Source of the DNA: Candidatus Fermentibacteraceae bacterium
Lineage (GTDB): Bacteria > Fermentibacterota > Fermentibacteria > Fermentibacterales > JCC-6
DNA: 17,547 nucleotides
Direction of reading: 5' to 3'
Assembly: GCA_021162285.1 (NCBI GenBank)
Contig: JAGGYZ010000109.1
Span: 1 to 17,547 of the forward strand
Part shown: positions 6,833 to 14,737 of the stretch, piece after piece
Layout: each line of letters starts with the position of its first letter
Position numbering within the stretch: position 1 is the first letter of the stretch
Notes under the pieces: model-generated
Databases searched by the model: none
What the model was told of the DNA's origin: nothing
The model's input: the letters and a program-made list of their open reading frames with translations, nothing else
Program-made: the position numbers and the translations under genes

Positions 6833-7995
6833 TGTTTTACTGGCTGCTGTACCCGTTCAGAGAGGCCTCTGCATTTTTCAATCTCTTCGGATACATTACA
6901 TTCCGTGCCGCAGGAGCCACTCTCACTGCCATGCTTCTCAGCTTTTTGTTCGGCGGGAAAATAATTCAGTATCTCCACGCCCATCAGATAGGGCAGGAAG
7001 TCAGATCGGATGGGCCCTCCAGCCATCTGAAAAAGCAGGGTACACCTACCATGGGCGGCCTGATAATAATTGTGTCGCTTCTGGTGCCTGTTCTTCTGTG
7101 GGGTCGTCTCAACAGCACAGCGCTTCTTGTGGTTCTTGTTTCCACAGTGTGGATGGGGCTTATTGGTCTTCTCGACGACTACCTTAAGGTAATCAGACAC
7201 TCTCCAAAAGGGCTTATAGGCAGGTACAAACTTGCAGGGCAGGTTGCTCTGGGAATTCTGGTGGGAGTATGGCTTATGCTCACACCTCCCCAGCACGCGG
7301 ATTCCGAGCTTGAATTGAATTTCGTGCCCTCTGTGAGAACTGTAAACCTTGATGATCAGGCACAGGAGATTACCATCAGATCAACCGAAACAACGATGCC
7401 GTTCATAAAGAGTGTAAGGCTGAACCTGGGTGTCTTCTACATCCTGCTTGTGGTCCTTGTGCTGGCAGGAACATCCAACGCAGTGAATCTTACCGACGGC
7501 CTGGACGGGCTTGCAACAGGAGTCAGTATGATTTCAATCCTCACATTCGGTGCTCTGGCCTACTTCCTGGGCCATGCAAATTTTGCCAGTTACCTGCAGT
7601 TCTCTCACCTCCCCGGGGTTGGTGAGGTGTTTGTGTTTGCCGGAGCCGCTGTTGGTGCCTGTCTCGGGTTTCTGTGGTACAATTCCAATCCTGCCGAGGT
7701 TTTTATGGGTGACACCGGATCTCTTGCCCTGGGGGGAGCAATCGGGTCAATGGCTGTTGTTACGAGAAGTGAACTGTTACTTGTACTTGTGGGGGGTGTG
7801 TTCGTCGCAGAAGCTCTCAGCGTAATGATACAGGTGGGACATTTCAAGAGAACGGGAAAGCGCGTGTTTAGAATGGCACCGATTCACCACCATTTTGAGT
7901 TGCTGGGCTGGCCTGAAAGCAAGGTCGTTGTGCGGTTCTGGATTATTGCGGTGATTCTTGCACTGCTCGCATTAAGCACTTTCAAGATAAGGTAG
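6832..7995 (+). CDS. mraY: Phospho-MurNAc-pentapeptide transferase MraY
   Basis: MraY is the integral membrane enzyme that transfers phospho-MurNAc-pentapeptide to undecaprenyl phosphate, forming lipid I. Diagnostic motifs are GQEVRSDGPSSHLKKQGTPTMGG, the Mg-binding LLDDYLKV (Asp115, Asp116), GTSNAVNLTDGLDGLATG, EVFMGDTGSLALGG (Asp294) and the cytoplasmic loop APIHHHFELLGWPESKVV. The protein has about ten membrane segments. At 387 residues it is longer than the usual 320-360; the extra length is a polar extracytoplasmic loop at about 151-195, rich in Glu, Asp and Thr, before VRLNLGVFYI. GGGAGGGG precedes the ATG. Overlap with murF is 1 nt (TGATG). Confidence 0.97.
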   Translation: MFYWLLYPFREASAFFNLFGYITFRAAGATLTAMLLSFLFGGKIIQYLHAHQIGQEVRSDGPSSHLKKQGTPTMGGLIIIVSLLVPVLLWGRLNSTALLVVLVSTVWMGLIGLLDDYLKVIRHSPKGLIGRYKLAGQVALGILVGVWLMLTPPQHADSELELNFVPSVRTVNLDDQAQEITIRSTETTMPFIKSVRLNLGVFYILLVVLVLAGTSNAVNLTDGLDGLATGVSMISILTFGALAYFLGHANFASYLQFSHLPGVGEVFVFAGAAVGACLGFLWYNSNPAEVFMGDTGSLALGGAIGSMAVVTRSELLLVLVGGVFVAEALSVMIQVGHFKRTGKRVFRMAPIHHHFELLGWPESKVVVRFWIIAVILALLALSTFKIR

Positions 7996-8007
7996 GCTGT
8001 AAAGGTA

Positions 8008-9354
8008 ATGAACCGGATGAACGGATCGGGAAAAACAGCAGGTGTAGTTGGAACAGGTCGCAGCGGTGCGGCTGCAGCCAGGATGCTTGCCCACTGTGGA
8101 TACATGGTTACCGGCTTTGACAGCCGGGAATCTGCTTCGGTAACCGAACACATGAGCAGGGCTGTTTTTGGCGACTTTTCCAGTGATGACCTGTCCGGTC
8201 TCTCTCTGCTTGTTCTGAGTCCAGGTGTTCCGGTGACAGCTCCAATTGCCAGGCAGGCGGAGAAGCTGAACATTCCGGTTATTGGTGAGGTGGAGCTGGC
8301 ACTGAGAAATACCTCCTCAGCTGTTCTTGCCGTTACCGGTTCAAATGGAAAAACGACAACCGTCCTGTGGCTCAGTCACACTATAAACGTGTCGGCAGCA
8401 GATGCGGAGGCAGTGACTGCAGGTAACATGGGATACGCATTCTGTGATGCAGTTCTGGATAATCCTCAGTGTCCGGTTTTCGTGCTTGAACTCAGCAGTT
8501 ACCAGCTGGAAACCACCGATAGTCTCAAGGCATTATCCGCTGTTGTTCTAAACCTCACTCCAGACCATCTGGCCAGGCACGGAACAATGCAGAACTACGG
8601 CAGGGCAAAGGCCAGAGTTTTTCAGAATCAGGGAGCAGATGACACTGCAATTCTTAACTACGATGACCCCATGCTTGACAGTTACAGGGATATTTCAAAA
8701 GGAACACAGATGTTCTTTTCCCTGAAGCAGCAGGTTCCCCTGGGTGCATGGATGGATTCTGACGGAATGTTGTACTACAGGGATGAGTCGGGAACCTGTG
8801 AAGTAATACACTCCAGGAAGCTTGCTCTTCACGGCAAACACAACATTGCAAATGCACTGGCGGTTATCTGTATGGGGGCTTCTTACGGTATTCCTGTTGA
8901 GAATCTTCTGCAGGGGCTCACGGATTTTCCTGGCGTTCCCCATCGCATTGAGCCTCTCGGTATTGCAGCCGGTCTTGCTTGGTTCAATGACTCCAAGTCA
9001 ACAAATGTTGATTCACTGAGGGTGGCACTGGAGAGCTTTGATAAAAAGGTAATTCTTGTTGCCGGTGGAAAGGAAAAGAACAGCGACTACGCCGTTCTCA
9101 ACGAACTGATAACACACAAAGTGAAAGCCGTTGTTCTGTTTGGATCCGGGGCAGACAGTCTTGCCCGTCAGTGGCACGGAACTGTTCCTGTTTCCATTGT
9201 GGACAACCTCGATCAGGCAGTGGAATCCGTGTTATCGCAGGCGGAGAACAACGACGTCGTTCTTCTTTCACCGGGATGCGCCAGTTTTGACCAGTATGCA
9301 AATTTTGAAGACCGTGGTGAGCACTTCAAAAGACTAGTGCAGGCACTGAAATGA
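8008..9354 (+). CDS. murD: UDP-MurNAc-L-alanine:D-glutamate ligase MurD
   Basis: MurD adds D-glutamate to UDP-MurNAc-L-Ala with ATP. The 448-residue protein has the N-terminal Rossmann-like loop VVGTGRSGAAAA, LSPGVP, the ATP loop VTGSNGKTTT (Lys115), ELSSYQLETT, NLTPDHLARHG, HGKHNIANALA, FNDSKSTNVDS and LLSPGCASFDQYANFEDRGEHF, the last being a hallmark of MurD. The start is uncertain by three codons: the ATG at 8008 has AAGG only a few bases away, while the ATG at 8017 (residue 4) has the same AAGG at about 11-12 nt; both keep the full domain. A 12-nt gap separates it from mraY. The stop overlaps the ftsW ATG by 4 nt. Confidence 0.96.
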   Translation: MNRMNGSGKTAGVVGTGRSGAAAARMLAHCGYMVTGFDSRESASVTEHMSRAVFGDFSSDDLSGLSLLVLSPGVPVTAPIARQAEKLNIPVIGEVELALRNTSSAVLAVTGSNGKTTTVLWLSHTINVSAADAEAVTAGNMGYAFCDAVLDNPQCPVFVLELSSYQLETTDSLKALSAVVLNLTPDHLARHGTMQNYGRAKARVFQNQGADDTAILNYDDPMLDSYRDISKGTQMFFSLKQQVPLGAWMDSDGMLYYRDESGTCEVIHSRKLALHGKHNIANALAVICMGASYGIPVENLLQGLTDFPGVPHRIEPLGIAAGLAWFNDSKSTNVDSLRVALESFDKKVILVAGGKEKNSDYAVLNELITHKVKAVVLFGSGADSLARQWHGTVPVSIVDNLDQAVESVLSQAENNDVVLLSPGCASFDQYANFEDRGEHFKRLVQALK

Positions 9355-10457
9355 CAGACAGCACAGCCATGGCCCGAAAATTGCTTATTGGAACAACAGT
9401 GGTGATTCTTGTTGTTGGAATTCTTGCAGTTGGAACTGCAAGCTCATTCTATTCTCTCAGGGACACACACTCTGATGCCACATACCTGAGGAATCACCTG
9501 ATCAGGATAGTGTTCGGTATTGCCGCCTGCGCGGTGCTGTCTTTCCGGTCTGGAACATTTTTCAAACGAATTGCCCTGCCTGTGTATATCCTGAGTTTTC
9601 TGGCAATAGTTGCAACGCTTGTTTTTAAGGAAACACAGTATGCGCCGCGTATAAACGGTTCTGTGCGGTGGCTGGATCTGGGCATCAGGATTCTTCCGTC
9701 CGACTTCATGAGGTTCGGCTTTGTTCTTGTATCAGCCCTGCTTATTTCAAATGGAACGGTGGATATCAGAACATTCAAAGGCGTTCTTGCCGTTGCTTCT
9801 CTTGCACTTGTTCCCAGTGTGTTTACCATGATTCAGCCTGATCTTTCCGGCACGGCGTTTACCCTTTTCGTGATGCTCATCGTTTTGTTTGTGGCTGGTG
9901 CAAAGTTTTCCCATCTTCTGATTCTGATGAGTGCACTGCTGCTTCTTGGGGCAGGGGCTGTGCTTGTAAGAGATGATTATCAGCTGAACAGAATAAAAGC
10001 TTCCCTGCAGGGGGACAGTCTGGAACAGGACGACAACTACCAGACTCTACAGGCGAGAATCGCTCTTGGGAGCGGTGGTTTTTACGGCAGAGGGCTGGGG
10101 CAGAGCCGCCAGAAGCGCGGATTTCTTCCTGAAGCATACACGGATTTCATACTGGCAGTGATAGGGGAGGAATCAGGTTTTCTTGGAACCACAGTTGTAA
10201 TGATGCTCTTCTTCCTGCTGTTCAGTTCAGCACTGTGGATGTCGAAAAGTGCCAGCAGTTCGTTCGGGGCTGTGGTTGGCGGAGGGGTGACCGCGATTCT
10301 TATCACCGGGGTGATGATACACACAATGGTGAACAGCGGAGTGATACCTGTTACAGGGATGCCTCTTCCTCTGATCTCATGGGGTGGAACATCGATGATG
10401 GTGAGTCTCATAAGCATAGGAACAGTGCTTGGAATATCAAAGCGGTCTCCCGCATGA
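9351..10457 (+). CDS. ftsW: Septal peptidoglycan polymerase FtsW (SEDS family)
   Basis: FtsW is the multi-pass glycosyltransferase that polymerises lipid II at the septum together with FtsI. The 368-residue protein has about ten hydrophobic segments and the SEDS motifs NGSVRWLDLG, QPDLSG (with the presumed catalytic Asp164), GSGGFYGRGLGQSRQKRGFLPEAYTDFILAVIGEESGFLG in the family's conserved loop, and GVIPVTGMPLPLISWGGTSM near the end. The position between murD and murG is standard for FtsW and argues against RodA. Several motif positions vary: PSDFMR instead of PSExxK, and DLSG instead of DLGT. The ATG overlaps the murD stop; a second in-frame ATG lies at 9369. Confidence 0.95.
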   Translation: MTDSTAMARKLLIGTTVVILVVGILAVGTASSFYSLRDTHSDATYLRNHLIRIVFGIAACAVLSFRSGTFFKRIALPVYILSFLAIVATLVFKETQYAPRINGSVRWLDLGIRILPSDFMRFGFVLVSALLISNGTVDIRTFKGVLAVASLALVPSVFTMIQPDLSGTAFTLFVMLIVLFVAGAKFSHLLILMSALLLLGAGAVLVRDDYQLNRIKASLQGDSLEQDDNYQTLQARIALGSGGFYGRGLGQSRQKRGFLPEAYTDFILAVIGEESGFLGTTVVMMLFFLLFSSALWMSKSASSSFGAVVGGGVTAILITGVMIHTMVNSGVIPVTGMPLPLISWGGTSMMVSLISIGTVLGISKRSPA

Positions 10458-11503
10458 GTATGAAACACCTTCTTATCGCAGGCGGGGGAACAGGTGGTCA
10501 CATTACTCCGGCAATTGCTGTAGGGCAGACCGCATCGGAATATTTCAGAGTTTCCTACGTGTGTACTCCAAGGCCTGTTGATACACTTATGTACGCGGAC
10601 ATTGAAAATGTTTCTGTAATGAATCCACCCAGGCTTGACAAAGGCCGGAGAATGCTTCTTCCCTTCACTGCAACAAAGTCATTTTTCTCTGCCAGATCAC
10701 TTTTGAAATCCACAGGTGTCGATGTTGTGCTTGGAACCGGTGGGTATTCATCGTTCTTTGCCGTTGCGGCAGCCAGGTCTCTTGGAATTCCGGCTGCACT
10801 TTTCGACAGTAACGCTGTTTGCGGGAAAAGCAACAGACTTGCCTCCAGGTTCTGCAGGATGGCTTTTACCGGACTCCCCGGCGGGGAGAAAGGGTTGCAC
10901 TGCGAAGTGTTTCACACTGGAACTCCGGTTTCAGACAAGCTGATAAAGGTACCTGATTCGCGTACAACTCTTGGAATTCCTGAAAACAGTTCTGTGATTC
11001 TCTTTCTTGGCGGCAGTCAGGGTGCATCTGCAGTAAACGATCTTGCAGTTGATACAGCAGAGGAAGATGTGTTTGTTCTTCTTCAGACCGGAGAGAGAGA
11101 CTACAGCAGAGTTATAAGCAGGTCAGATCGTCTTAGCGGTATAAAAATCGATTCCTTTGTTCACGATCTTTCTGTATGGTATTCCGCAGCGGATCTTGTT
11201 GTGGCAAGAGCAGGAGGGCAGACCATTGCGGAGCTGGCATACTTCGGGCTCCCTGCGGTGCTTGTCCCTTATCCGTTCGCAGCGGAAGACCATCAGACCG
11301 CAAACGCAGAAGCAGTTGCAGACAAAGGTGCCGCTCTGCTGGTAGCACAGCACAGTGCAAAGTCTTCAGGTTTTGTGCAGATTGTTGTCAGCCTGGCAGC
11401 AGACAAAGACAAACTGCAGAAAATGTCACAGGCTATGAGTTCTGTGTTCCCTTCCGATCCGGCTCTCAGCATCGTTTCCCACCTCAGGGAGATGACACAA
11501 TGA
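10454..11503 (+). CDS. murG: Lipid II synthase MurG (GlcNAc transferase)
   Basis: MurG transfers GlcNAc from UDP-GlcNAc to lipid I at the inner membrane surface, making lipid II. This GT-B enzyme shows GGGTGGH (residues 10-16), GTGGYSSFFA, DSNAVCGKSNR (118-128), LGGSQGASAVND, FVHDLSVWYSAADLVVARAGGQTIAELAYFGLPAVLVPYPFAAEDHQTAN in its C-terminal donor-site domain, with Glu260 in that segment. The frame is open far upstream into ftsW, but the ATG at 10454 overlaps the ftsW stop (ATGA) like its neighbours; a second ATG at 10460 is the alternative. 349 residues is normal. The stop overlaps the murC ATG by 4 nt. Confidence 0.96.
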   Translation: MSMKHLLIAGGGTGGHITPAIAVGQTASEYFRVSYVCTPRPVDTLMYADIENVSVMNPPRLDKGRRMLLPFTATKSFFSARSLLKSTGVDVVLGTGGYSSFFAVAAARSLGIPAALFDSNAVCGKSNRLASRFCRMAFTGLPGGEKGLHCEVFHTGTPVSDKLIKVPDSRTTLGIPENSSVILFLGGSQGASAVNDLAVDTAEEDVFVLLQTGERDYSRVISRSDRLSGIKIDSFVHDLSVWYSAADLVVARAGGQTIAELAYFGLPAVLVPYPFAAEDHQTANAEAVADKGAALLVAQHSAKSSGFVQIVVSLAADKDKLQKMSQAMSSVFPSDPALSIVSHLREMTQ

Positions 11504-12822
11504 ATGTACATATCATGGGAATCTGCGGATCCGGCATGAGTGCTCTCGCCGGGTGGTACAAAGCCCTTGGGCACAATGTATCCGGGTGTGACGGAGCTCC
11601 GTCGCCTGACAAACTGACTTCTCTGGCAAAGCTTGGAATTGCTGTGAAAACCGGTCATTCCTCCAGTCATCTTAAAGGGATACAGCAGCTTGTGTTTTCC
11701 GCTGCCTTACCAGCGGACAATGAAGAAATAGTAGAGGCGAAGCGGCTGGGAATACCGGTTCTCAGGCGCAGCGAGGCGCTTGCAGAGCTCGCATCCTCTC
11801 ACAAGGTTGTTTCCATAGCCGGAGCCCACGGGAAAACAACCACGACATCGATGCTGGGGTGGATCACACAGGAAGAAGGTCTTAACCCTACAGTTTTCGT
11901 AGGCGGAAATGTGAAGAGCTGGAACGGCAACTTCAGACCTGGAGGAGAGCTTGCCATTGTAGAATCCGATGAGTTCGACAGGACTTTCCTCCGCCTTACC
12001 CCATCCCATGCTGCCGTCACCAGTTTTGCTCTGGAGCACCTTGAGTGTTACGGTTCTCCTGAAGCACTTGAATGGGCTTTTCAGGTATTTCTTGAGTCAG
12101 TTCTTCCAGGGGGTACCGTGATCGTTCCAATGGAGAAACCCGGACTGGGATTCTGGGCGGAGCGTATAGGCAGGAAAATACTTACAAGCGGACCCGGTGG
12201 AGACATAGATGCAAAAATGGGCAGTTACAGAGGATGGGGAGAAAAGTACAGATTGTTTGGTTGCAACGGGTTTTTGCCAGCTCCGGGTGTGCATAACGTA
12301 AGGAATGCCCAGGTGGCAGTTGCCCTGTCAATGGCGTGCGGCGTGGAACCAGCCAGGGCCATAGAAGCTCTTTCAGGATGGCCAGGTGTATCAAGAAGGC
12401 TTGAGAAAATAGGTAATTACAAAAACACAGTGATTGTAAGTGACTACGCCCACCATCCAGATGAGATAGCCGCTGCGCTCAGTTCTGTAAAAAAACTTAC
12501 CGGTGGCCCTGTAACTGTTGTGTTCCAGCCTCACCTTCCGTCGAGAACATCACTTCTGTACAGGGAGATGGGAACCGCTCTCAGAATTGCAGACCGTTCG
12601 TATGTGTTGCCTGTCTACAAGGCAAGGGAAGAGTCCATTCCCGGCGTAGACAGCTCCCTGGTGTGCAGTGCCGCGACAGGAAGCGGGGCACGGTGTGAGA
12701 GTATTTCCATGGATCAGCTGGAAAGTATTGTCAGAGCTGCAGAGGGTGGAATACTTGTTTTCATGGGAGCCGGTTCTGTGGACGCAGAGGCAAGAAAGAT
12801 ACTGCAGGAGGTAAACCAGTGA
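11500..12822 (+). CDS. murC: UDP-N-acetylmuramate:L-alanine ligase MurC
   Basis: MurC adds the first amino acid, L-alanine, to UDP-MurNAc. The 440-residue protein shows HIMGICGSGMSALAG at the N-terminus, AGAHGKTTTTSM (Lys112), ESDEFDRTFL, GVHNVRNAQ, GVSRRLEKIG, SDYAHHPDEI, FQPHLPSRT and a terminal MGAG. The frame is open 108 codons upstream inside murG, but the ATG at 11500 overlaps the murG stop and has GGGAG (11487-11491) 8 nt upstream, so it is the start. The N-terminal ICG variant is reminiscent of Mpl, the recycling ligase, but the central and C-terminal motifs and the gene order favour MurC. murB and ddl do not follow; ftsQ begins at the stop codon. Confidence 0.94.
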   Translation: MNVHIMGICGSGMSALAGWYKALGHNVSGCDGAPSPDKLTSLAKLGIAVKTGHSSSHLKGIQQLVFSAALPADNEEIVEAKRLGIPVLRRSEALAELASSHKVVSIAGAHGKTTTTSMLGWITQEEGLNPTVFVGGNVKSWNGNFRPGGELAIVESDEFDRTFLRLTPSHAAVTSFALEHLECYGSPEALEWAFQVFLESVLPGGTVIVPMEKPGLGFWAERIGRKILTSGPGGDIDAKMGSYRGWGEKYRLFGCNGFLPAPGVHNVRNAQVAVALSMACGVEPARAIEALSGWPGVSRRLEKIGNYKNTVIVSDYAHHPDEIAAALSSVKKLTGGPVTVVFQPHLPSRTSLLYREMGTALRIADRSYVLPVYKAREESIPGVDSSLVCSAATGSGARCESISMDQLESIVRAAEGGILVFMGAGSVDAEARKILQEVNQ

Positions 12823-13487
12823 AAAAACTGCTGCTTTTTACCTCGGTGGCTGTGGTTGTAGCTGTACTGCTTCTGCTCGGTGTCAGGTGGGCAGAGAGAA
12901 ACAACCGTATCAACCTTTCCAGAGTTAGAATAGACAACTCATGTATGGTTGACTCCGCCGGTATTGCCGAGGTGTTAAGACCATACTTTGGCGTATCGCT
13001 TCTTAAGCTGAACGCAGATTCTCTTAGGACGGAAATGCAGAATCTGCCCGGTGTCGATTCAGTTACAGTGAGCATACAGTATCCTGAAACGATAGTTGTA
13101 ACATTTACAACGGGAAAACCCGCCTTCGTGCTTGATTACGGGTTGCATCAGGTTCCTGTTACATTTCTGGGAGAACTGCTGCCGGCGGGCTGGATCAACA
13201 GTGAGCTTCCGGTGATAAGCATTGTTGAATCGCCGGACAGCAGCGTGATTGCTTCTGCTATCAATCTGTTTTCTAAATATCAATTCGATCGTTCTGTGTC
13301 CGTTCAGGTTAGAAACAGCTCAATTGTTGTGACTCAGAATGGAATACGGATAGTAATAGATCCTGCCCGGGCGCTGGAAAACTGGCGTAGCTGGCGCACA
13401 GTAAGCACCATTGTTACAGAACAGATAAATGAGGTGGATCTCAGATTCAGCCATCAGGCTGTGATGAGGTCTACGGAGGAAACATGA
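12819..13487 (+). CDS. ftsQ: Cell division protein FtsQ/DivIB
   Basis: FtsQ is a bitopic division protein that links FtsL/FtsB to the divisome. The 222-residue protein has a short basic N-terminus (VKK), one membrane segment (about 4-22), and a POTRA domain (about 33-100) with the pattern VRIDN...GIAEVLRPYFGVSLLKLN...LPGVDSVTVSIQYPETIVV, which is characteristic of FtsQ. The C-terminal beta domain ends with VDLRFSHQAVMR, matching the family's IDLRY-type strand. GTG start overlaps the murC stop by 4 nt, with GGAGG (12807-12811) 7 nt upstream. The protein is on the short side (E. coli 276). The stop overlaps the ftsA ATG. Confidence 0.92.
   Translation: MKKLLLFTSVAVVVAVLLLLGVRWAERNNRINLSRVRIDNSCMVDSAGIAEVLRPYFGVSLLKLNADSLRTEMQNLPGVDSVTVSIQYPETIVVTFTTGKPAFVLDYGLHQVPVTFLGELLPAGWINSELPVISIVESPDSSVIASAINLFSKYQFDRSVSVQVRNSSIVVTQNGIRIVIDPARALENWRSWRTVSTIVTEQINEVDLRFSHQAVMRSTEET
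13475..13480 (+). promoter_or_regulatory. Ribosome binding site of ftsA, bearing on its start
   Basis: GGAGGA lies 3 nt before the ATG at 13484 and 6 nt before the adjacent ATG at 13487. The spacing favours the second ATG, while the 4-nt overlap with the ftsQ stop (ATGA) favours the first. The difference is one residue. Confidence 0.6.
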
Positions 13488-14728
13488 TGGAAAACAACAC
13501 AATTGCAGGAATAGACATAGGCTGCTCCGGTGTCAGATGCGTAATAGCCATCCAGCACGAAAACTCTGAGCTGGAGATCGCAGGGGTGGGGATTTCCCCG
13601 TGCACCGGGCACATTCGTCAGGGTGTTCTGGTAAACGCTGCCATTGCTACAGAGGCAATTCAGAAGGCGGTGGAGGAAGCAGAAGAAATGTGTGGTCTTG
13701 AGGTTGATTCGGCATTCGTCAACATCACAGGGCTTCATGTCAGGGGTATTCTTTCCTCGTCTGCAATGCAGATAGGGGATGGCAGATCAGAATACCCGGA
13801 AGAGATAACAGATGAGCACATCAAGAAAGTGGAAGAGAACGCCGGGAACATCACCCTTCCCTCTGGATGCGAAGTTCTTGAAAGAACAGTTCGTGACTAT
13901 TCCTTTGGCGGATTCTCCCAGCTTCCCGACCCACCAGTTGGCCTGAAATCCGTTTCAGTGGAGGCCAGGGTCTACACAATCTATGCAGACAAGATCGCTG
14001 CAGAGAACCTCAGAACGGTTGTGCAGAATGCAGACATCGCAGTTGAGGCGGTTATTCCGTCTGCTGTAGCCAGCGCATCGGCGGTACTTAACCGTGATGA
14101 GAAACAGGTTGGAACAGTGGTTGTTGATATCGGTTCGGCGAACACTGACCTGGTTGTGTACCGTGGAGGATCGCCTGTACATCTTTCCTCGTTTTCCATG
14201 GGTGGAGACAGAATCACAACAGATATACAGAGCCTTGGTATATCCTGGAACGATGCGGAAAAACTCAAGATCGAAAAAGTGGCAGCAATCAACCAGTTTG
14301 CCGAGAAGAGCACCCTGTCCGTGAGAAAAGTTGGAGGAAGAGGTTCCGTTTCAGTGGCGCTTCCGCTTCTTACCCAGCTTGCTGCACAGAGGATCGAGGA
14401 AGTTTTCAACTTTGCAGCAGAAGAGATCTCTGCCTCTGGAGTCGGTCAATCAAATCTCACAGGAGGTATGGTGATAACAGGTGGTGCAGCCCGGATGAAC
14501 GGCATCATTGAGGCAGCATCTGCTATTACCGGACATCAGGTAGAGCCTGGAATTCCGCGGGAAGTTAAATCTGTAAGCAAAGTAGCAAATGAGCCTGAAA
14601 TGGCCACTGCAATCGGTCTGGTAAAGCACGGGCTTGAGCTCAGGCTTGCAGGGCTGGAAAACAAGGAACCTGTCGGATACAGGGATTTAGCAAAAAAAGT
14701 AAGTAATTTTTTCAATAAACTGAAGTAA
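13484..14728 (+). CDS. ftsA: Cell division protein FtsA
   Basis: FtsA is an actin-like ATPase that anchors FtsZ to the membrane and signals to the divisome. The 414-residue protein shows the phosphate-1 motif AGIDIGCSGVRCVIA, the SHS2 (1C) domain with FVNITGLHVRG, phosphate-2 VVVDIGSANTDLVVY (Asp215), MGGDRITTDI, and the adenosine motif MVITGGAARMNGI. The C-terminus YRDLAKKVSNFFNKLK is an amphipathic helix with basic and aromatic residues, the expected membrane-targeting sequence. Canonical GGGTTD in phosphate 2 is GSANTD here. It lies directly before ftsZ, separated by 9 nt. Confidence 0.95.
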   Translation: MMENNTIAGIDIGCSGVRCVIAIQHENSELEIAGVGISPCTGHIRQGVLVNAAIATEAIQKAVEEAEEMCGLEVDSAFVNITGLHVRGILSSSAMQIGDGRSEYPEEITDEHIKKVEENAGNITLPSGCEVLERTVRDYSFGGFSQLPDPPVGLKSVSVEARVYTIYADKIAAENLRTVVQNADIAVEAVIPSAVASASAVLNRDEKQVGTVVVDIGSANTDLVVYRGGSPVHLSSFSMGGDRITTDIQSLGISWNDAEKLKIEKVAAINQFAEKSTLSVRKVGGRGSVSVALPLLTQLAAQRIEEVFNFAAEEISASGVGQSNLTGGMVITGGAARMNGIIEAASAITGHQVEPGIPREVKSVSKVANEPEMATAIGLVKHGLELRLAGLENKEPVGYRDLAKKVSNFFNKLK

Positions 14729-14732
14729 GGAG
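14726..14732 (+). promoter_or_regulatory. Ribosome binding site of ftsZ
   Basis: TAAGGAG, overlapping the ftsA TAA stop codon, lies 5 nt before the ftsZ ATG at 14738. It is among the best matches to the anti-Shine-Dalgarno sequence in the cluster and fits a high need for FtsZ. Confidence 0.75.
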
Positions 14733-14737
14733 ACAAA

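Noticed and set aside
10235..10453. Open frame extending murG 73 codons upstream into ftsW
   Set aside because: It overlaps conserved ftsW coding sequence, lacks MurG homology, and the ATG at 10454 fits the ATGA overlap pattern and the usual MurG N-terminus.
11176..11499. Open frame extending murC 108 codons upstream into murG
   Set aside because: It covers the conserved donor-binding region of murG in another frame and its translation is Arg/Cys-rich without family features; the ATG at 11500 has a good ribosome binding site.
14680..14737. Possible internal promoter for ftsZ in the A+T-rich end of ftsA
   Set aside because: TTTAGC could be a -35, but no acceptable -10 hexamer lies at 16-18 nt. 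The A7/T6 pairing is too weak for a terminator.
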